In this document: positions 31,765 to 41,161 of the stretch, in pieces | Layout: each line of letters starts with the position of its first letter | Numbering within the stretch: the stretch's first letter is position 1 | Source: Rahnella sp. AA | GTDB lineage: Bacteria > Pseudomonadota > Gammaproteobacteria > Enterobacterales > Enterobacteriaceae | Assembly: GCF_002834385.1 (NCBI RefSeq) | Contig: NZ_PITQ01000001.1 | Span: 434,001 to 498,000, forward strand | Direction: 5' to 3' | Length of the DNA stretch: 64,000 bases | Position numbers and translations under genes: made by a program | The notes under the pieces: model-generated | What the model was told of the DNA's origin: nothing | Databases searched by the model: none | The model's input: only the letters and a program-made list of their open reading frames with translations

Positions 31765-33180
31765 TTAAGCTCCAGACTTTTGAATAATTTGTGCATTTTT
31801 ACTTTTCACGTTGCGCTGAGGGATCAAGCGGTCAATCACCATGATGGCGGCCGGAGTGACCAGCGCGATGTACATATTGTTGATACCAAAAGGATCACCC
31901 AGCACGTACCACACTGAGGTTACGACGCAGGCACCAATCAGGCCGGCATTTGCACCGCGTGCACTTTTGAAAAACGGCAGGTAGAAAGCCATGACCGCGA
32001 CCACGGAAATTGAGAGGCGGATTGCGCGGGTGAAGAAGGAGAGTTTCAGCACTTCCGGCACCAGCAGTACAAAAATCAGCGGCAGGAAACCAATCAGCAG
32101 CGACAGCCAGCGGGTCATTTTGAATTCGCGCTCAGGCGTCGGATTGCGGTAAGGCACATAGAAATCTTTCACAATCAGCGAAGCGATAGCCAGCGCCACG
32201 GTACTGACGCTGACGAAAATCGATGCCACCAGCGACGTGGTCACCAGGCCCGCCAGCCACGGATTCATGTCCTGAATAAAGACCGGCAGCGCGTACAGGC
32301 TGTTCATGTCCGGATGCAGGAATTTCGCCGCCACGCCGATCATGCCAATCGCCAGCGCAATCGGTACGCAAAAGAAGAATGCGACCCAGGTTGCACGCTT
32401 GGCGGATTCCGCGCTTTTGGTGGAGGAAATGGCCTGAATGACGAATTGCGTACAGAAAATAGAACCGATGGTGCCGATCAGCCAGGCGAAGATGGTGCTG
32501 GCGCCGACGCTGCCGTCCCATGTCCAGTAGAAGTCAGGCATCTCTTTGACCATCGGCATTACGCCACCGGTCATGTGCAACGCGATACCTAAAATCACCA
32601 GTACGCCGATGTACTTGATAGCGCTGTGCAGCATCGTCACCCACGCCATGCCTTTCATGCCACCGAACGCGAAGTAGAACGTACTAACGACTGCGGTGAT
32701 AAAGGCTGCCACCGGCAGATTGACTTTCAGCACCGTGGAAATAGCCGCAGCGCCGCTCACATAGTTCCCGACGTTCACCAGCAGCAGGGCGTAAATCATG
32801 ATGATCGAAATGATATTTTTGGTGGTATTGCCGTACTTCTCGGCGATCGCACCGGAAATCGTGATTTTGCCGGTGTTATAAATGCGTTTGACCAGCAAAA
32901 TCCCAAAAATCGGGAAGCCGATGGCCGCACCCAGAATCGACCATGACGCCGCAAAACCGGTTTCGAAAGCCGCCTGCGCCGTCCCGATGGTAGATTTTGC
33001 GCCGATATATTCCGACATCAGCAGCACGCCGACGATAAACGCCGGCATCGCCCGCGAGCCTTCCATGAAATCGCCGCTGGTTTTGCTGCGTAACCGGTAC
33101 GTCAGCCAGGTAGTGAACAGGATGTAGGCGAGCACAATGCCAATAATAATTAACGTATCTGATGAGCTAAATTCTTTCAT
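31765..33180 (-). CDS. Sodium:solute symporter (SSS family)
   Basis: The 471-residue inner-membrane protein has the 13-14 helix SSS layout. GSRAMPAFIVGVLLMSEYIGAKSTIGTAQAA is the helix 1-2 region where SSS proteins bind sodium, and the SVSTVALAIASLIVKDFYVP segment is the conserved helix 8-9 region. SSS transporters include sialic-acid importers (SiaT) as well as proline and sugar carriers; substrate cannot be read from sequence alone. Its place between the aldolase gene and the sialidase-like gene argues it imports the pathway's sugar acid or its glycoside. Confidence 0.88.
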   Translation of the reverse strand: MKEFSSSDTLIIIGIVLAYILFTTWLTYRLRSKTSGDFMEGSRAMPAFIVGVLLMSEYIGAKSTIGTAQAAFETGFAASWSILGAAIGFPIFGILLVKRIYNTGKITISGAIAEKYGNTTKNIISIIMIYALLLVNVGNYVSGAAAISTVLKVNLPVAAFITAVVSTFYFAFGGMKGMAWVTMLHSAIKYIGVLVILGIALHMTGGVMPMVKEMPDFYWTWDGSVGASTIFAWLIGTIGSIFCTQFVIQAISSTKSAESAKRATWVAFFFCVPIALAIGMIGVAAKFLHPDMNSLYALPVFIQDMNPWLAGLVTTSLVASIFVSVSTVALAIASLIVKDFYVPYRNPTPEREFKMTRWLSLLIGFLPLIFVLLVPEVLKLSFFTRAIRLSISVVAVMAFYLPFFKSARGANAGLIGACVVTSVWYVLGDPFGINNMYIALVTPAAIMVIDRLIPQRNVKSKNAQIIQKSGA

Positions 33181-33211
33181 TTTTTCCTCACACAGCGCGT
33201 AGGGGACCCTG

Positions 33212-33233
33212 CCTGCGCACTTTCATGCGCAGG
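33212..33233 (-). other. Intergenic hairpin between aldolase and symporter genes
   Basis: CCTGCGCA and TGCGCAGG form an 8-bp stem with a 6-nt loop and no T-run. It may stabilise the upstream part of the message rather than end it. Confidence 0.5.
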
Positions 33234-33263
33234 TGATCGGTAGATTCGTTCGGTAAGGCGCGT

Positions 33264-34151
33264 TTAGCCGCGCAAATTAAATGCTTTTATGACGGTCAGG
33301 ATCTTCTGTGTATCGTCCTGCGTGAATTCCACCGGATACCGGCTTTCACCCACGTTAAACCCGAGCAGATTCACGGCTTTTTTAACCACGGCCGGCGAAA
33401 ACGCAATGCTGTACAAATCAGTGCGGATCTTATTGATGTCTGCCTGCACCGCTTCGGCGGCGGCAGCGTTGTTTTCCTGCAGATGGCGGTAAACGGCGTT
33501 CACCTGTGCGGGGATAATATTGGCGATACCGGAAATACAGCCGGCGCTGCCTTCGGTGAAACCACGATAAATCAGAGAGTCCGGCCCGGTCAGTACGTCA
33601 AAATCAGTAAACTGGCGGCTGACTTCATGGAAACCGTGCAGGCTCTCATAAGAACCAGCGCTGTCTTTAATCCCTCTGATATTAGGGTGATCGGCCAGTA
33701 CGCGTACCACATCTGGCGTCAGCGTATTGCCGGTTCTGGCCGGAATGTTGTAGAGATACACCGGCACTGTCAGCGCATCCGCGACGGCGCGGAAATGCGC
33801 AATCAACTCCTGCGGACGCAGCGCCGCAAACCACGGCGTAATCACTGACACGGCGCGCACGCCGAGTTTTTCAATCTGTTTTCCCAGACGAATGGTGTCG
33901 CGGGTAGAAATCTCGCCGACATGTGACATCACGCCGGTGTCATCACCTGCGGCCTCGAGACAAATCTCTGTGACCTGAATTTTTTCCTGCTCGCTGAGCA
34001 TAAAAAATTCGCCGTTGGTGCCGTTACAAAAAATATTATTCCCTGCCTGTTTCTGGCGTTTTACCTGCTGGCGCAAGGTGTCGCCGTCGAGTTTTCCGTT
34101 AGCGGAAAAGGGCGTCACAATGGCGGTATAGACTCCGGTAATATTATTCAT
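33264..34151 (-). CDS. DHDPS/N-acetylneuraminate lyase family aldolase
   Basis: The 295-residue TIM-barrel protein is a class I pyruvate aldolase of the DapA/NanA superfamily. The Schiff-base lysine is Lys162 in GIKDSAG and the catalytic tyrosine is Tyr134 in YNIPARTG; NGTNGEF near residue 43 is the pyruvate-carboxylate loop. True dapA in Enterobacterales lies elsewhere and has GTTGES, so this paralogue is catabolic. The family cleaves 2-keto-3-deoxy acids to pyruvate and an aldehyde, or dehydrates them. It follows the Fe-type dehydrogenase gene by 43 bases. In this cluster it is the likely carbon-splitting step. Confidence 0.88.
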   Translation of the reverse strand: MNNITGVYTAIVTPFSANGKLDGDTLRQQVKRQKQAGNNIFCNGTNGEFFMLSEQEKIQVTEICLEAAGDDTGVMSHVGEISTRDTIRLGKQIEKLGVRAVSVITPWFAALRPQELIAHFRAVADALTVPVYLYNIPARTGNTLTPDVVRVLADHPNIRGIKDSAGSYESLHGFHEVSRQFTDFDVLTGPDSLIYRGFTEGSAGCISGIANIIPAQVNAVYRHLQENNAAAAEAVQADINKIRTDLYSIAFSPAVVKKAVNLLGFNVGESRYPVEFTQDDTQKILTVIKAFNLRG

Positions 34152-34194
34152 TTTATTCTCTTTACGTCGTTGTAATCGGATACGAAATAAGGGG

Positions 34195-35331
34195 TTAACG
34201 AATGCTGCGGTAAATTTCCGCTATTTGATTTTTGTCGACCGGCATCGGTACATTTTTAATTAAACGTTGTACCTCTATTGCCCCCTGCGACAAATAAGGA
34301 ATGTCGTCAGGTGTGATATTCAGCTGGCTTAATTTGACCGGCAAATCCAGGCGATGGACCAGCGCGTCAAAATACTCCACCAGCGCATGGGATTTTTCTT
34401 CTTCACGTAATGTCGGGTCAGCGCCGGGAATTAAGTCATAGGCTTGCGCAAATTTATTCACGGCGGAAGGCCTGACAAAAGCCATACAAGGCGCGAGCAG
34501 AATGGCATTCGCGACCCCGTGAGGAATGTGATATTTGCCGCCGAGCGGATAGGACATAGCGTGAACCAGATGGGTGCCCGCATGGGCAATTGATGCGCCG
34601 CCGTAATATGACGCCCACAGCATATTCAGCCGCGCCTCCAGATTTTCCGGTTCGGCAACGGCCGTTTCGAGGCTTGCAAACAGCTTCTTCATGCCGACCA
34701 GCGCGAAGTTATCACTGACCGGGTTAGCAATGACCGACGTGAAGCATTCGAACAGATGGCACAGAGCATCGATGCCGGTAGACGCCGCGATGCGCGCGGG
34801 CATGCTGGTGGTCAGTTCAGGCACCAGCGCAACATAATCGGGCAGCATGACCGGCGTGATAATGCCTGTTTTGGTTTCCTTTTCGGGGATCGCCAGAATC
34901 GCGTTTGGCGTGGCTTCTGAGCCGGTGCCTGCGGTGGTTGGGATCAGTAACGACGTCGTACGGCGTTGCGGTTTTTCGCCCGCCAGCAGAGTGTCGAGCG
35001 TGACGGTTTCATCACCGGCGCACAAAATCGAAAGCAGCTTTGCGACGTCCAGCACGCTTCCGCCGCCGACGCCAATCACCAGATCGACCTGCGGCTGATT
35101 CAGCGTTTTCAGGATGGCGGCGACGTCATGCTGGCTCGGTTCCGGCGGCACACTATCAATAATGCTCACCTCGCAGCCTGCGTTATTCAGCTGGCCTGTC
35201 AGCGATTGCACCGGCGGCAGGCCAATAATGTTTTTGTCGCTGACCAGCAGAACCTGACGTTTCCCGGCCAGCAAGTAGCCGATGTTCTGTAATGACTGAT
35301 AACCGCTGATGATCGTGCTGTCTATATTCAT
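34195..35331 (-). CDS. Iron-containing (group III) alcohol dehydrogenase
   Basis: The 378-residue product has the Fe-ADH NAD-binding stretch GVGGGSVLDVAKL, TAGTGSEATPNAIL, and the metal-binding histidines in CHLFECF, HAGTHLVHAMSYPLGG and HIPHGVANA. Members reduce aldehydes or oxidise alcohols, often on short polyol or sugar-acid substrates. It is the first gene of the minus-strand unit, divergent from the kinase gene across a 195-base control region with a perfect palindrome. Reduction of a four-carbon aldehyde-acid to threonate would link the aldolase to the kinase; this is inference. Confidence 0.87.
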   Translation of the reverse strand: MNIDSTIISGYQSLQNIGYLLAGKRQVLLVSDKNIIGLPPVQSLTGQLNNAGCEVSIIDSVPPEPSQHDVAAILKTLNQPQVDLVIGVGGGSVLDVAKLLSILCAGDETVTLDTLLAGEKPQRRTTSLLIPTTAGTGSEATPNAILAIPEKETKTGIITPVMLPDYVALVPELTTSMPARIAASTGIDALCHLFECFTSVIANPVSDNFALVGMKKLFASLETAVAEPENLEARLNMLWASYYGGASIAHAGTHLVHAMSYPLGGKYHIPHGVANAILLAPCMAFVRPSAVNKFAQAYDLIPGADPTLREEEKSHALVEYFDALVHRLDLPVKLSQLNITPDDIPYLSQGAIEVQRLIKNVPMPVDKNQIAEIYRSIR

Positions 35332-35370
35332 GCCTGTTTCCTGCCGTCTGAGTCTTTAGTAAGAGTGAGT

Positions 35371-35473
35371 TCAATCATTAAAGATCGACACTCCTCACAT
35401 CGTCAGGGCAATTTATAGGCGAAATTGAAGTTGAATAATTTGAACTTGCTCACATATAATCAATCATGATTGA
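35371..35473. promoter_or_regulatory. Divergent control region with palindromic operator
   Basis: TCAATCATGATTGA (35460-35473) is a perfect 14-base palindrome that begins at the last base of a -10 hexamer TATAAT (35455-35460). TTGAAT (35431-35436) lies 18 bases before that hexamer as a -35. A half copy, TCAATCAT, recurs at 35371-35378 near the divergent dehydrogenase gene, 89 bases away. The DeoR-type regulator encoded at 37882 is the obvious candidate to bind both. Confidence 0.7.
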
Positions 35474-35526
35474 ATATAATCATATCCAGCAAGATTAACC
35501 TGACCTGAATTTTTCACGGAGCCAAG

Positions 35527-36873
35527 ATGGCCGAAACAGCAGCACCCGCAGACTCTCATCACACAGCCGGATTGCTGGTGATTGCCGACGATTTTACCGG
35601 CGCGAATGACACCGGCGTAGCGTTGGTGGCGCAGGGTATGGCGGTTTGCGTGCAGCTTGATGTCACTGATAGCGCGGCAGAAGCCCGCGCCGGTCGCGCT
35701 CTGATTTACAGCACGGACAGCCGGGCCATGAGCGCAACTGATGCCGCGCAGAAAGTTACGCAGGCAGTGCAGGCAGGATTACCCGTTCCCGGTGGGAAAG
35801 GTTGGGTATTCAAAAAGATCGACTCCACGCTGCGTGGGAATCTGGGGGCAGAAACCGAAGCCGCGCTGATGGCGCTTGACTGCCCGCTGGCGATTATCGC
35901 GCCCGCCGTGCCGCAACTCGGGCGTGTGATAAAAGACGGGCTTTGCTACGTGAATGACCGTTTGCTGACAGAAACTGAATTCGCCACAGACCCGAAAACG
36001 CCGGTCAGCACCGCCAGTGTCGGCGGGCGTCTGGCGGAGCAAACGGCGCTGCGCCAGCATCATGTCAGCCTTGAGGTGCTGCGCTCCGCTGATTTTCAGG
36101 CACAGCTTTTTGCACTGGCGGCCTCCGGTGTGCGCATTGTCGTGGCCGACTGCCAGACCCCGGAAGATTTAAATCTGATTATCCGGGCCGCAGAAAGTTT
36201 GCCATTCAGACCGCTGCTGGTCGGCGCTTCCGGCCTGAGCCACGCGCTGGCGCAGCATTGCCTGGCGCCACAAATTTTGCCCCGGCAAACGGCTACACGC
36301 ACAACCGCGCCGTTACTGGCGGTTGTCGGCTCAATGAGTGAAATCGCTGCGCAGCAGATTGCTTTTGTACAACAACGCCGCCCCGTTTCGCTGGTTGATA
36401 TTGACGTACTTCGGCTCTTTTCTGCGGATTCAGGCGAACTACTGGCGGCGCTTTCTGCTGAAATCCGCCATGCCGTCGGGGAGGGCAAACATTGTTTTAT
36501 CCGTACCCGACAGAGTGAAGAGCAGCGGCATTCCGTTGCCCTGTTTTGCCAGCAAAAAAACATCAGCCGCCTGCAAATGGGTGAGCGCATTGCCGCCTTT
36601 CTCGGACAACTGATTCAGCACGTTTTACAACAACCGGAGACAAAACCGGGCGGCCTTTATCTGTCCGGCGGAGATATTGCGCTGGCCGTCGCCCGGGCGC
36701 TGGGTGCGAAAGAATTTGAAATCAAAGGACAGATCGCAGGCTGTGTTCCCTGGGGATTTTTGCCCGACAGCCCGTTTCACCGGTTGCCGGTCATGACCAA
36801 AGCGGGCGGGTTCGGTACTGAAAATACGCTACTTGAAGTTTTACGCTTTATTGAGGAGAAGTTGAGTGACTAA
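35527..36873 (+). CDS. dtnK: DUF1537 four-carbon acid sugar kinase, probable D-threonate kinase
   Basis: The 448-residue product is a DUF1537 kinase: the N-terminal substrate domain has IADDFTGANDTGV and FKKIDSTLRGNLGAE, and the C-terminal ATP domain has GGLYLSGGDIALAV and PVMTKAGGFG. The family phosphorylates D-threonate, L-threonate-derived and erythronate-derived four-carbon acids at O4. A kinase paired with PdxA2 and lacking an LtnD/DenD dehydrogenase or OtnC is the arrangement reported for D-threonate use (DtnK-PdxA2). The start follows CGGAG. It overlaps the next gene by 8 bases. The symbol rests on context. Confidence 0.82.
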   Translation: MAETAAPADSHHTAGLLVIADDFTGANDTGVALVAQGMAVCVQLDVTDSAAEARAGRALIYSTDSRAMSATDAAQKVTQAVQAGLPVPGGKGWVFKKIDSTLRGNLGAETEAALMALDCPLAIIAPAVPQLGRVIKDGLCYVNDRLLTETEFATDPKTPVSTASVGGRLAEQTALRQHHVSLEVLRSADFQAQLFALAASGVRIVVADCQTPEDLNLIIRAAESLPFRPLLVGASGLSHALAQHCLAPQILPRQTATRTTAPLLAVVGSMSEIAAQQIAFVQQRRPVSLVDIDVLRLFSADSGELLAALSAEIRHAVGEGKHCFIRTRQSEEQRHSVALFCQQKNISRLQMGERIAAFLGQLIQHVLQQPETKPGGLYLSGGDIALAVARALGAKEFEIKGQIAGCVPWGFLPDSPFHRLPVMTKAGGFGTENTLLEVLRFIEEKLSD

Positions 36874-37846
36874 AATTATCGCAGTAACCATGGGTGATCC
36901 TGCCGGTATCGGCCCTGAAATTATCATTAAAGCGTTAGCTGAAGGTGAGCTTTCCGGCACACCGGCGGTGGTGGTCGGGTGTGCGGCGACTTTCCGCCGG
37001 ATCCTGGCGCTCGGCGTCACGCCAGCCGCTGAACTGCGCATTATCGATGAAGTTTCACAGGCGCATTTCGCGCCGGGTGTGATCAACGTGATCGACGAGC
37101 CGCTGGCGGATCCGCAAGCGCTGGTACCCGGGAAAGTGCAGAAAGAAGCGGGAGATCTGGCGTATCGCTGTGTGAAACGCGCCACCGAACTGGCGATGGC
37201 CGGGCACGTTCATGCCATCGCCACTGCGCCTCTGAATAAAGAAGCCCTGTATTCTGCCGGGCATATTTATCCGGGCCATACCGAGTTGCTGGCAAAACTG
37301 ACCCACAGCCGCGACTACGCGATGGTGCTTTACACCGATAAACTGAAAGTCATTCATGTCAGTACGCACATCGCCCTGCGTAAGTTCCTTGATACGCTGA
37401 ATCACGAGCGCGTGGAAACCGTGATTCAGATGGCAGACACGTTCCTCCGTCGCGTGGGTTATGAAAACCCGCGCATCGCGGTGGCGGGTGTGAATCCGCA
37501 TGCCGGTGAAAACGGACTGTTCGGCGATGAGGAAATTAAAATTGTCGGGCCGTCGGTTGAAAAAATGAAAGCCAAGGGCATTAATGTCACCGGACCTTGC
37601 CCGCCGGATACCGTGTTCCTGCAAACCTACGAAGGGATGTATGACATGGTGGTGGCGATGTATCACGATCAGGGGCATATTCCGCTGAAACTGATGGGGT
37701 TCTATGACGGCGTGAACATTACGGCGGGCCTGCCATTTATCCGGACGTCGGCAGACCATGGCACCGCATTTGATATTGCGTGGACAGGAAAAGCCAAGTC
37801 TGAGAGCATGGCAATCTCCATACAGTTAGCCGTACAGTTGGCGTAA
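36866..37846 (+). CDS. pdxA2: PdxA2-type 4-phospho-D-threonate dehydrogenase
   Basis: This 326-residue paralogue of the vitamin B6 enzyme PdxA keeps the three metal-binding histidines: His168 in HVSTHIAL, His212 in [11 protein letters not shown] and His267 in [10 protein letters not shown]. PdxA2 proteins oxidise and decarboxylate 4-phospho-D-threonate to dihydroxyacetone phosphate and CO2. The pairing with a DUF1537 kinase, with overlapping reading frames, shows it is the catabolic form; the biosynthetic pdxA lies with ksgA/surA elsewhere in enterobacteria. The start is GTG after TGAGGAGAAG. Confidence 0.87.
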   Translation: MTKIIAVTMGDPAGIGPEIIIKALAEGELSGTPAVVVGCAATFRRILALGVTPAAELRIIDEVSQAHFAPGVINVIDEPLADPQALVPGKVQKEAGDLAYRCVKRATELAMAGHVHAIATAPLNKEALYSAGHIYPGHTELLAKLTHSRDYAMVLYTDKLKVIHVSTHIALRKFLDTLNHERVETVIQMADTFLRRVGYENPRIAVAGVNPHAGENGLFGDEEIKIVGPSVEKMKAKGINVTGPCPPDTVFLQTYEGMYDMVVAMYHDQGHIPLKLMGFYDGVNITAGLPFIRTSADHGTAFDIAWTGKAKSESMAISIQLAVQLA

Positions 37847-37881
37847 TCTTACGCCAGCGGCGCAAGGAAAAAGGAATCACG

Positions 37882-38640
37882 TTGACCGGACAAAGCCGTC
37901 TCGATCAGATTATGGATTATCTGAAAAGCCATAATCTGGTCACCGTCGAACAGCTGGTTGCCGCCATTGCGGCATCACCCGCGACCATCCGCCGCGACCT
38001 GATAAAACTGGACGAGCAGGGCGTCATCAGCCGCAGCCACGGCGGCGTGACGCTCAACCGTTTCATCCCCAGCCAGCCGACGACCAATGAAAAGCTTCAG
38101 CGCAGCCTGCAGGAAAAACAGGCTATCGCCGAAGTTGCCGCTGCCATGGTAAAACCGGGCGATGCCGTTGTTCTCGATGCGGGTACCACAATGCTCGAAC
38201 TGGCACGCAATCTGACCCATTTGCCTTTGCGGGTGATCACCGCCGATTTGCGTATCGCACTGTTTTTGTCGGAATTTAAACAAATCGAAGTGACCATTAT
38301 TGGCGGGCGTATCGACGACAGCAGCCAGTCGTGCGTGGGCGAACATGGCCGCCGGTTGCTGCGCAGCGTCTATCCGGATATCGCGTTTATCAGTTGTAAC
38401 TCGTGGAGCCTGGACAAAGGCATCACCACGCCGACAGAAGAAAAAGCCGGGCTCAAGCAGGATCTTGCCGCTAACGCGCGCCGCCGGGTGTTGCTGGCTG
38501 ACAGCAGTAAATATGGTGCGTACTCGCTGTTTTGCGTCATGCCGCTGACCGGGATGACTGACATCATTACCGATAAAGGTCTGAACGTCGAAATCCGGCA
38601 ATCGCTCGACGATCAGCCGTTTACGCTGACGCTGGCCTGA
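37882..38640 (+). CDS. DeoR/GlpR-family regulator of the cluster
   Basis: The 252-residue product has a DeoR-type N-terminal helix-turn-helix (about residues 6-58, with [17 protein letters not shown] then SRSHGGV) and a C-terminal sugar-phosphate-sensing domain with [11 protein letters not shown]. It probably represses the divergent units and responds to a phosphorylated intermediate such as phospho-threonate. The start is TTG, preceded by AAGGAA; no ATG or GTG fits the family N-terminus. It is the third gene of the kinase operon, 35 bases after pdxA2, and is followed by a terminator. Confidence 0.88.
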   Translation: MTGQSRLDQIMDYLKSHNLVTVEQLVAAIAASPATIRRDLIKLDEQGVISRSHGGVTLNRFIPSQPTTNEKLQRSLQEKQAIAEVAAAMVKPGDAVVLDAGTTMLELARNLTHLPLRVITADLRIALFLSEFKQIEVTIIGGRIDDSSQSCVGEHGRRLLRSVYPDIAFISCNSWSLDKGITTPTEEKAGLKQDLAANARRRVLLADSSKYGAYSLFCVMPLTGMTDIITDKGLNVEIRQSLDDQPFTLTLA

Positions 38641-38669
38641 AACCCGCCGCGGATTCGCGATAAAACAAA

Positions 38670-38707
38670 AAAAGGCCGGACATCCCGCGATGCACGGCCT
38701 TTTCTTT
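38670..38707. terminator. Bidirectional terminator between the DeoR gene and speD
   Basis: AAAAGGCCG (38670-38678) pairs with CGGCCTTTT (38695-38703), with an inner CATC/GATG stem. A-run and T-run on either side fit both converging transcripts. Confidence 0.85.
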
Positions 38708-38717
38708 TATGCGACGA

Positions 38718-39512
38718 TCAGACGGCAGGGAGGTTCCGGCCGTAGTAGATTTCCTGCATTTCTTTGTACAGCAGATCGGTGATTTCCTTGCGCTCCTGCG
38801 CGCTCAGTTCTTCCGGATTTGCATTGAACAGGTAATGCTTCAGATCGAATTCTTTCAGCAACATCTTGGTATGGAAGATATTTTCCTGATACACATTCAC
38901 GTCCATCATCTTGTACAGCCCTTTCATGTCCTGCGACATAAAGTTCTGAATCGAATTGATGGAATGGTCGATGTAGTGCTTCACGCCATTAACGTCACGG
39001 GTAAAACCGCGAACGCGGTAATCGATGGTGACGATGTCCGATTCCAGCTGGTGGATTAAGTAGTTCAGCGCTTTCAGCGGTGAAATCACGCCACAGGTGG
39101 AGACTTCGATGTCGGCGCGGAACGTACACAGCCCGCCTTCTGGATGGCTTTCCGGATAGGTATGCACGCAGATGTGGCTTTTATCGAGATGCACCACCAC
39201 GGAGTTAGGCAGCGGGCCCGGATGTTCGGTGGTATCGACATCACTGGGGTCAATCGGCTCTTCGCTCACCAGAATCGTGACGCTGGCACCCTGTGGTTCG
39301 TAATCCTGCCGCGCAACGTTAAGAATGTTTGCACCAATAATCGAACAGGTTTTGGTGAGGATCTCGGTCAAGCGGTTGGCGTTATATTCTTTGTCAATGT
39401 AGGCAATGTAGCCGTCACGATCGGCTGCGCTTTTGGCGTAGCAGATATCGTAGATACAAAAACTCAGGCTTTTGGTCAGGTTATTGAAGCCATGCAGTTT
39501 TAGTTTTTGCAA
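38718..39512 (-). CDS. speD: S-adenosylmethionine decarboxylase proenzyme
   Basis: SpeD decarboxylates S-adenosylmethionine to supply the aminopropyl group for spermidine. The proenzyme cleaves itself before Ser112 ([14 protein letters not shown], Lys111-Ser112), turning that serine into the pyruvoyl cofactor. The 264-residue product is collinear with the E. coli protein. The start is TTG, with an exceptionally strong AAGGGGGTGA before it; E. coli uses the same weak start codon as I recall. It lies 27 bases after speE in the usual speED operon. Confidence 0.97.
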   Translation of the reverse strand: MQKLKLHGFNNLTKSLSFCIYDICYAKSAADRDGYIAYIDKEYNANRLTEILTKTCSIIGANILNVARQDYEPQGASVTILVSEEPIDPSDVDTTEHPGPLPNSVVVHLDKSHICVHTYPESHPEGGLCTFRADIEVSTCGVISPLKALNYLIHQLESDIVTIDYRVRGFTRDVNGVKHYIDHSINSIQNFMSQDMKGLYKMMDVNVYQENIFHTKMLLKEFDLKHYLFNANPEELSAQERKEITDLLYKEMQEIYYGRNLPAV

Positions 39513-39539
39513 TTTAGTTCACCCCCTTACGGATGCGTA

Positions 39540-40415
39540 TCAGCGCGCAGCTGACAGGGCATTCAGTAAATACTGCGGCAAGGCAAAGCTGCCGTGATGA
39601 ATCGCCGGATTGTAATAACGACAGGTAATGCCTGCGGCATCGAAGCGTGCCTGCAATGTCTGGCTGTCGATCTGGCGGTAAGCCGGGTTATTGGTCGCCC
39701 AGGCGAAGGTCATGATGCCGCCGTAATAGGTCGGGATCGCGGCCTGATAGAAACTGACATCACTGAAATAGTGGCTCAGTTTGGTGTGGCTGTTAACCGC
39801 TTCATCCTGCTGAAGGAAGCAGACGCCGTTTTGCGCCACGAAAATGCCGCCCGGATTCAGGCAACGTGCACAACCTTCGTAGAAGGCCGAGGTGAACAGG
39901 CTTTCTCCCGGACCGATCGGATCGGTGCAGTCGGAGATGATCACATCAAACGTTTCGGTGGTCTGATTCACGAAATTTACGCCGTCTTCAATCACCAGAT
40001 TGAAACGGCCATCGTCGTAAGCACCGGCATTATGGTTGGGCAGATACTGGCGGCAAAATTCCACCACGCCGGCATCAATCTCCACCATCGTGACCGATTC
40101 CACGCCTTTATGACGGCAGACTTCGCGCAGCATTCCGCCGTCGCCGCCGCCGATGATCAGCACTTTTTTGGCATCGCCGTGCGCCAGTAGCGGGACGTGC
40201 GTCAGCATCTCGTGATAAATGAATTCATCACGTTCGGTGGTTTGCACCACGCCGTCGAGCGCCATCACGCGGCCCAGCGCCGCATTCTCAAAAATCACCA
40301 GATCCTGGTGTTCGGTTTTCTCACGGTACAACTCTTTTTCGACGCTGAAGTACTGGCCAAAATGGGCGTGCAGCGTCTCATACCATATTTCTTTGGGTGA
40401 CGAGTTCCGGGACAT
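39540..40415 (-). CDS. speE: Spermidine synthase
   Basis: SpeE transfers the aminopropyl group from decarboxylated S-adenosylmethionine to putrescine. The 291-residue product has the family motifs [47 protein letters not shown] and [14 protein letters not shown], with the catalytic Asp. The ATG at 40415 is chosen from homology and the AGGAG upstream; the frame runs 29 codons further without similarity. It heads speED. Confidence 0.96.
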   Translation of the reverse strand: MSRNSSPKEIWYETLHAHFGQYFSVEKELYREKTEHQDLVIFENAALGRVMALDGVVQTTERDEFIYHEMLTHVPLLAHGDAKKVLIIGGGDGGMLREVCRHKGVESVTMVEIDAGVVEFCRQYLPNHNAGAYDDGRFNLVIEDGVNFVNQTTETFDVIISDCTDPIGPGESLFTSAFYEGCARCLNPGGIFVAQNGVCFLQQDEAVNSHTKLSHYFSDVSFYQAAIPTYYGGIMTFAWATNNPAYRQIDSQTLQARFDAAGITCRYYNPAIHHGSFALPQYLLNALSAAR

Positions 40416-40606
40416 GTCGTTGTTTCTCCTGAGCATTCGCAGCCATAAAAATGGGCGCACATGATAGCTAACTCTGCCTGCGCATGCACGGTTGAATTTC
40501 AAACAGATGAGTTTAGGTTAAGTGTAGCTGAGTCAGGTGTGGTGCGGATTACAGCGGGGAGGGGATAAGCTCCGGCATTATTTCGACGGAGCGATAACAT
40601 GAAGAT

Positions 40607-40954
40607 TTAGTTGGTATACGCCAGCAAACTCAGGGAATCACGCGCCAGAGACTTGCATTTGGTCGGTTTGGGAATAGCAATGCCGCTCAGATCACGGTAG
40701 CTGTCTTCGCCCATCGCCTGCATATTAAAACTATTGTAGTTAGCCAGATCCCAGCGGTTTTGCTGCGCAAAAAACACGATCGCCCGTTTGATTTGCGTAT
40801 TCGGCAGTTGTTCATAACCACAATTATTTTTCAGATAGACGAAAACCGCGGTCAGATCCGCCAGATCTTCCGCTTCGGATTCGCTCAGCGCCTGACTGGC
40901 CGAAGAAAAACCGAGAAGTGACAGTAACAGCAAACACAGTGTTGTTCTTTTCAT
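40607..40954 (-). CDS. yacC: Exported protein YacC (pilotin-like)
   Basis: YacC is a small periplasmic protein; its fold family is reported to resemble type II secretion pilotins, but its role is not established. The 115-residue product has a Sec signal peptide (about 1-22, cleavage after SQA) and the conserved LSESEAEDLADLTAVFVYLK opening of the mature part. Two cysteines (NNCGYEQLP and PTKCKSLARD) probably form a disulfide. It ends LARDSLSLLAYTN like the E. coli protein and keeps its place between speE and cueO. Confidence 0.93.
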   Translation of the reverse strand: MKRTTLCLLLLSLLGFSSASQALSESEAEDLADLTAVFVYLKNNCGYEQLPNTQIKRAIVFFAQQNRWDLANYNSFNMQAMGEDSYRDLSGIAIPKPTKCKSLARDSLSLLAYTN

Positions 40955-41068
40955 GGACGTGTTCTTGTTCTTTTAGATAGAAAGTTAAATGACTTGGCTC
41001 AAAGAATTAAAATGACGTTACCATATTTACATTGAGGGGCACCAAATTTCTTTTCCCGCGCTGGTGGC

Positions 41069-41099
41069 TTGACCTTCCCCTAAGGAGAGGGTTTAGGCT
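41069..41099 (+). promoter_or_regulatory. CueR-dependent cueO promoter
   Basis: TTGACC (-35, 41069-41074) and TAGGCT (-10, 41094-41099) are 19 bp apart, the overlong spacer of MerR-family promoters. The spacer holds the dyad ACCTTCCCC-TAA-GGAGAGGGT, matching CueR sites before copA and cueO. Copper(I) should activate it. Confidence 0.88.
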
Positions 41100-41161
41100 G
41101 TCCTGCTATTATGGCATACCCGCGCCATTTGTCTGATTATTACCCACCATAAGGACTGAGA

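Noticed and set aside
36866-37846. Vitamin B6 biosynthesis gene pdxA
   Set aside because: Pairing and overlap with a DUF1537 kinase and the DeoR context mark the catabolic paralogue.
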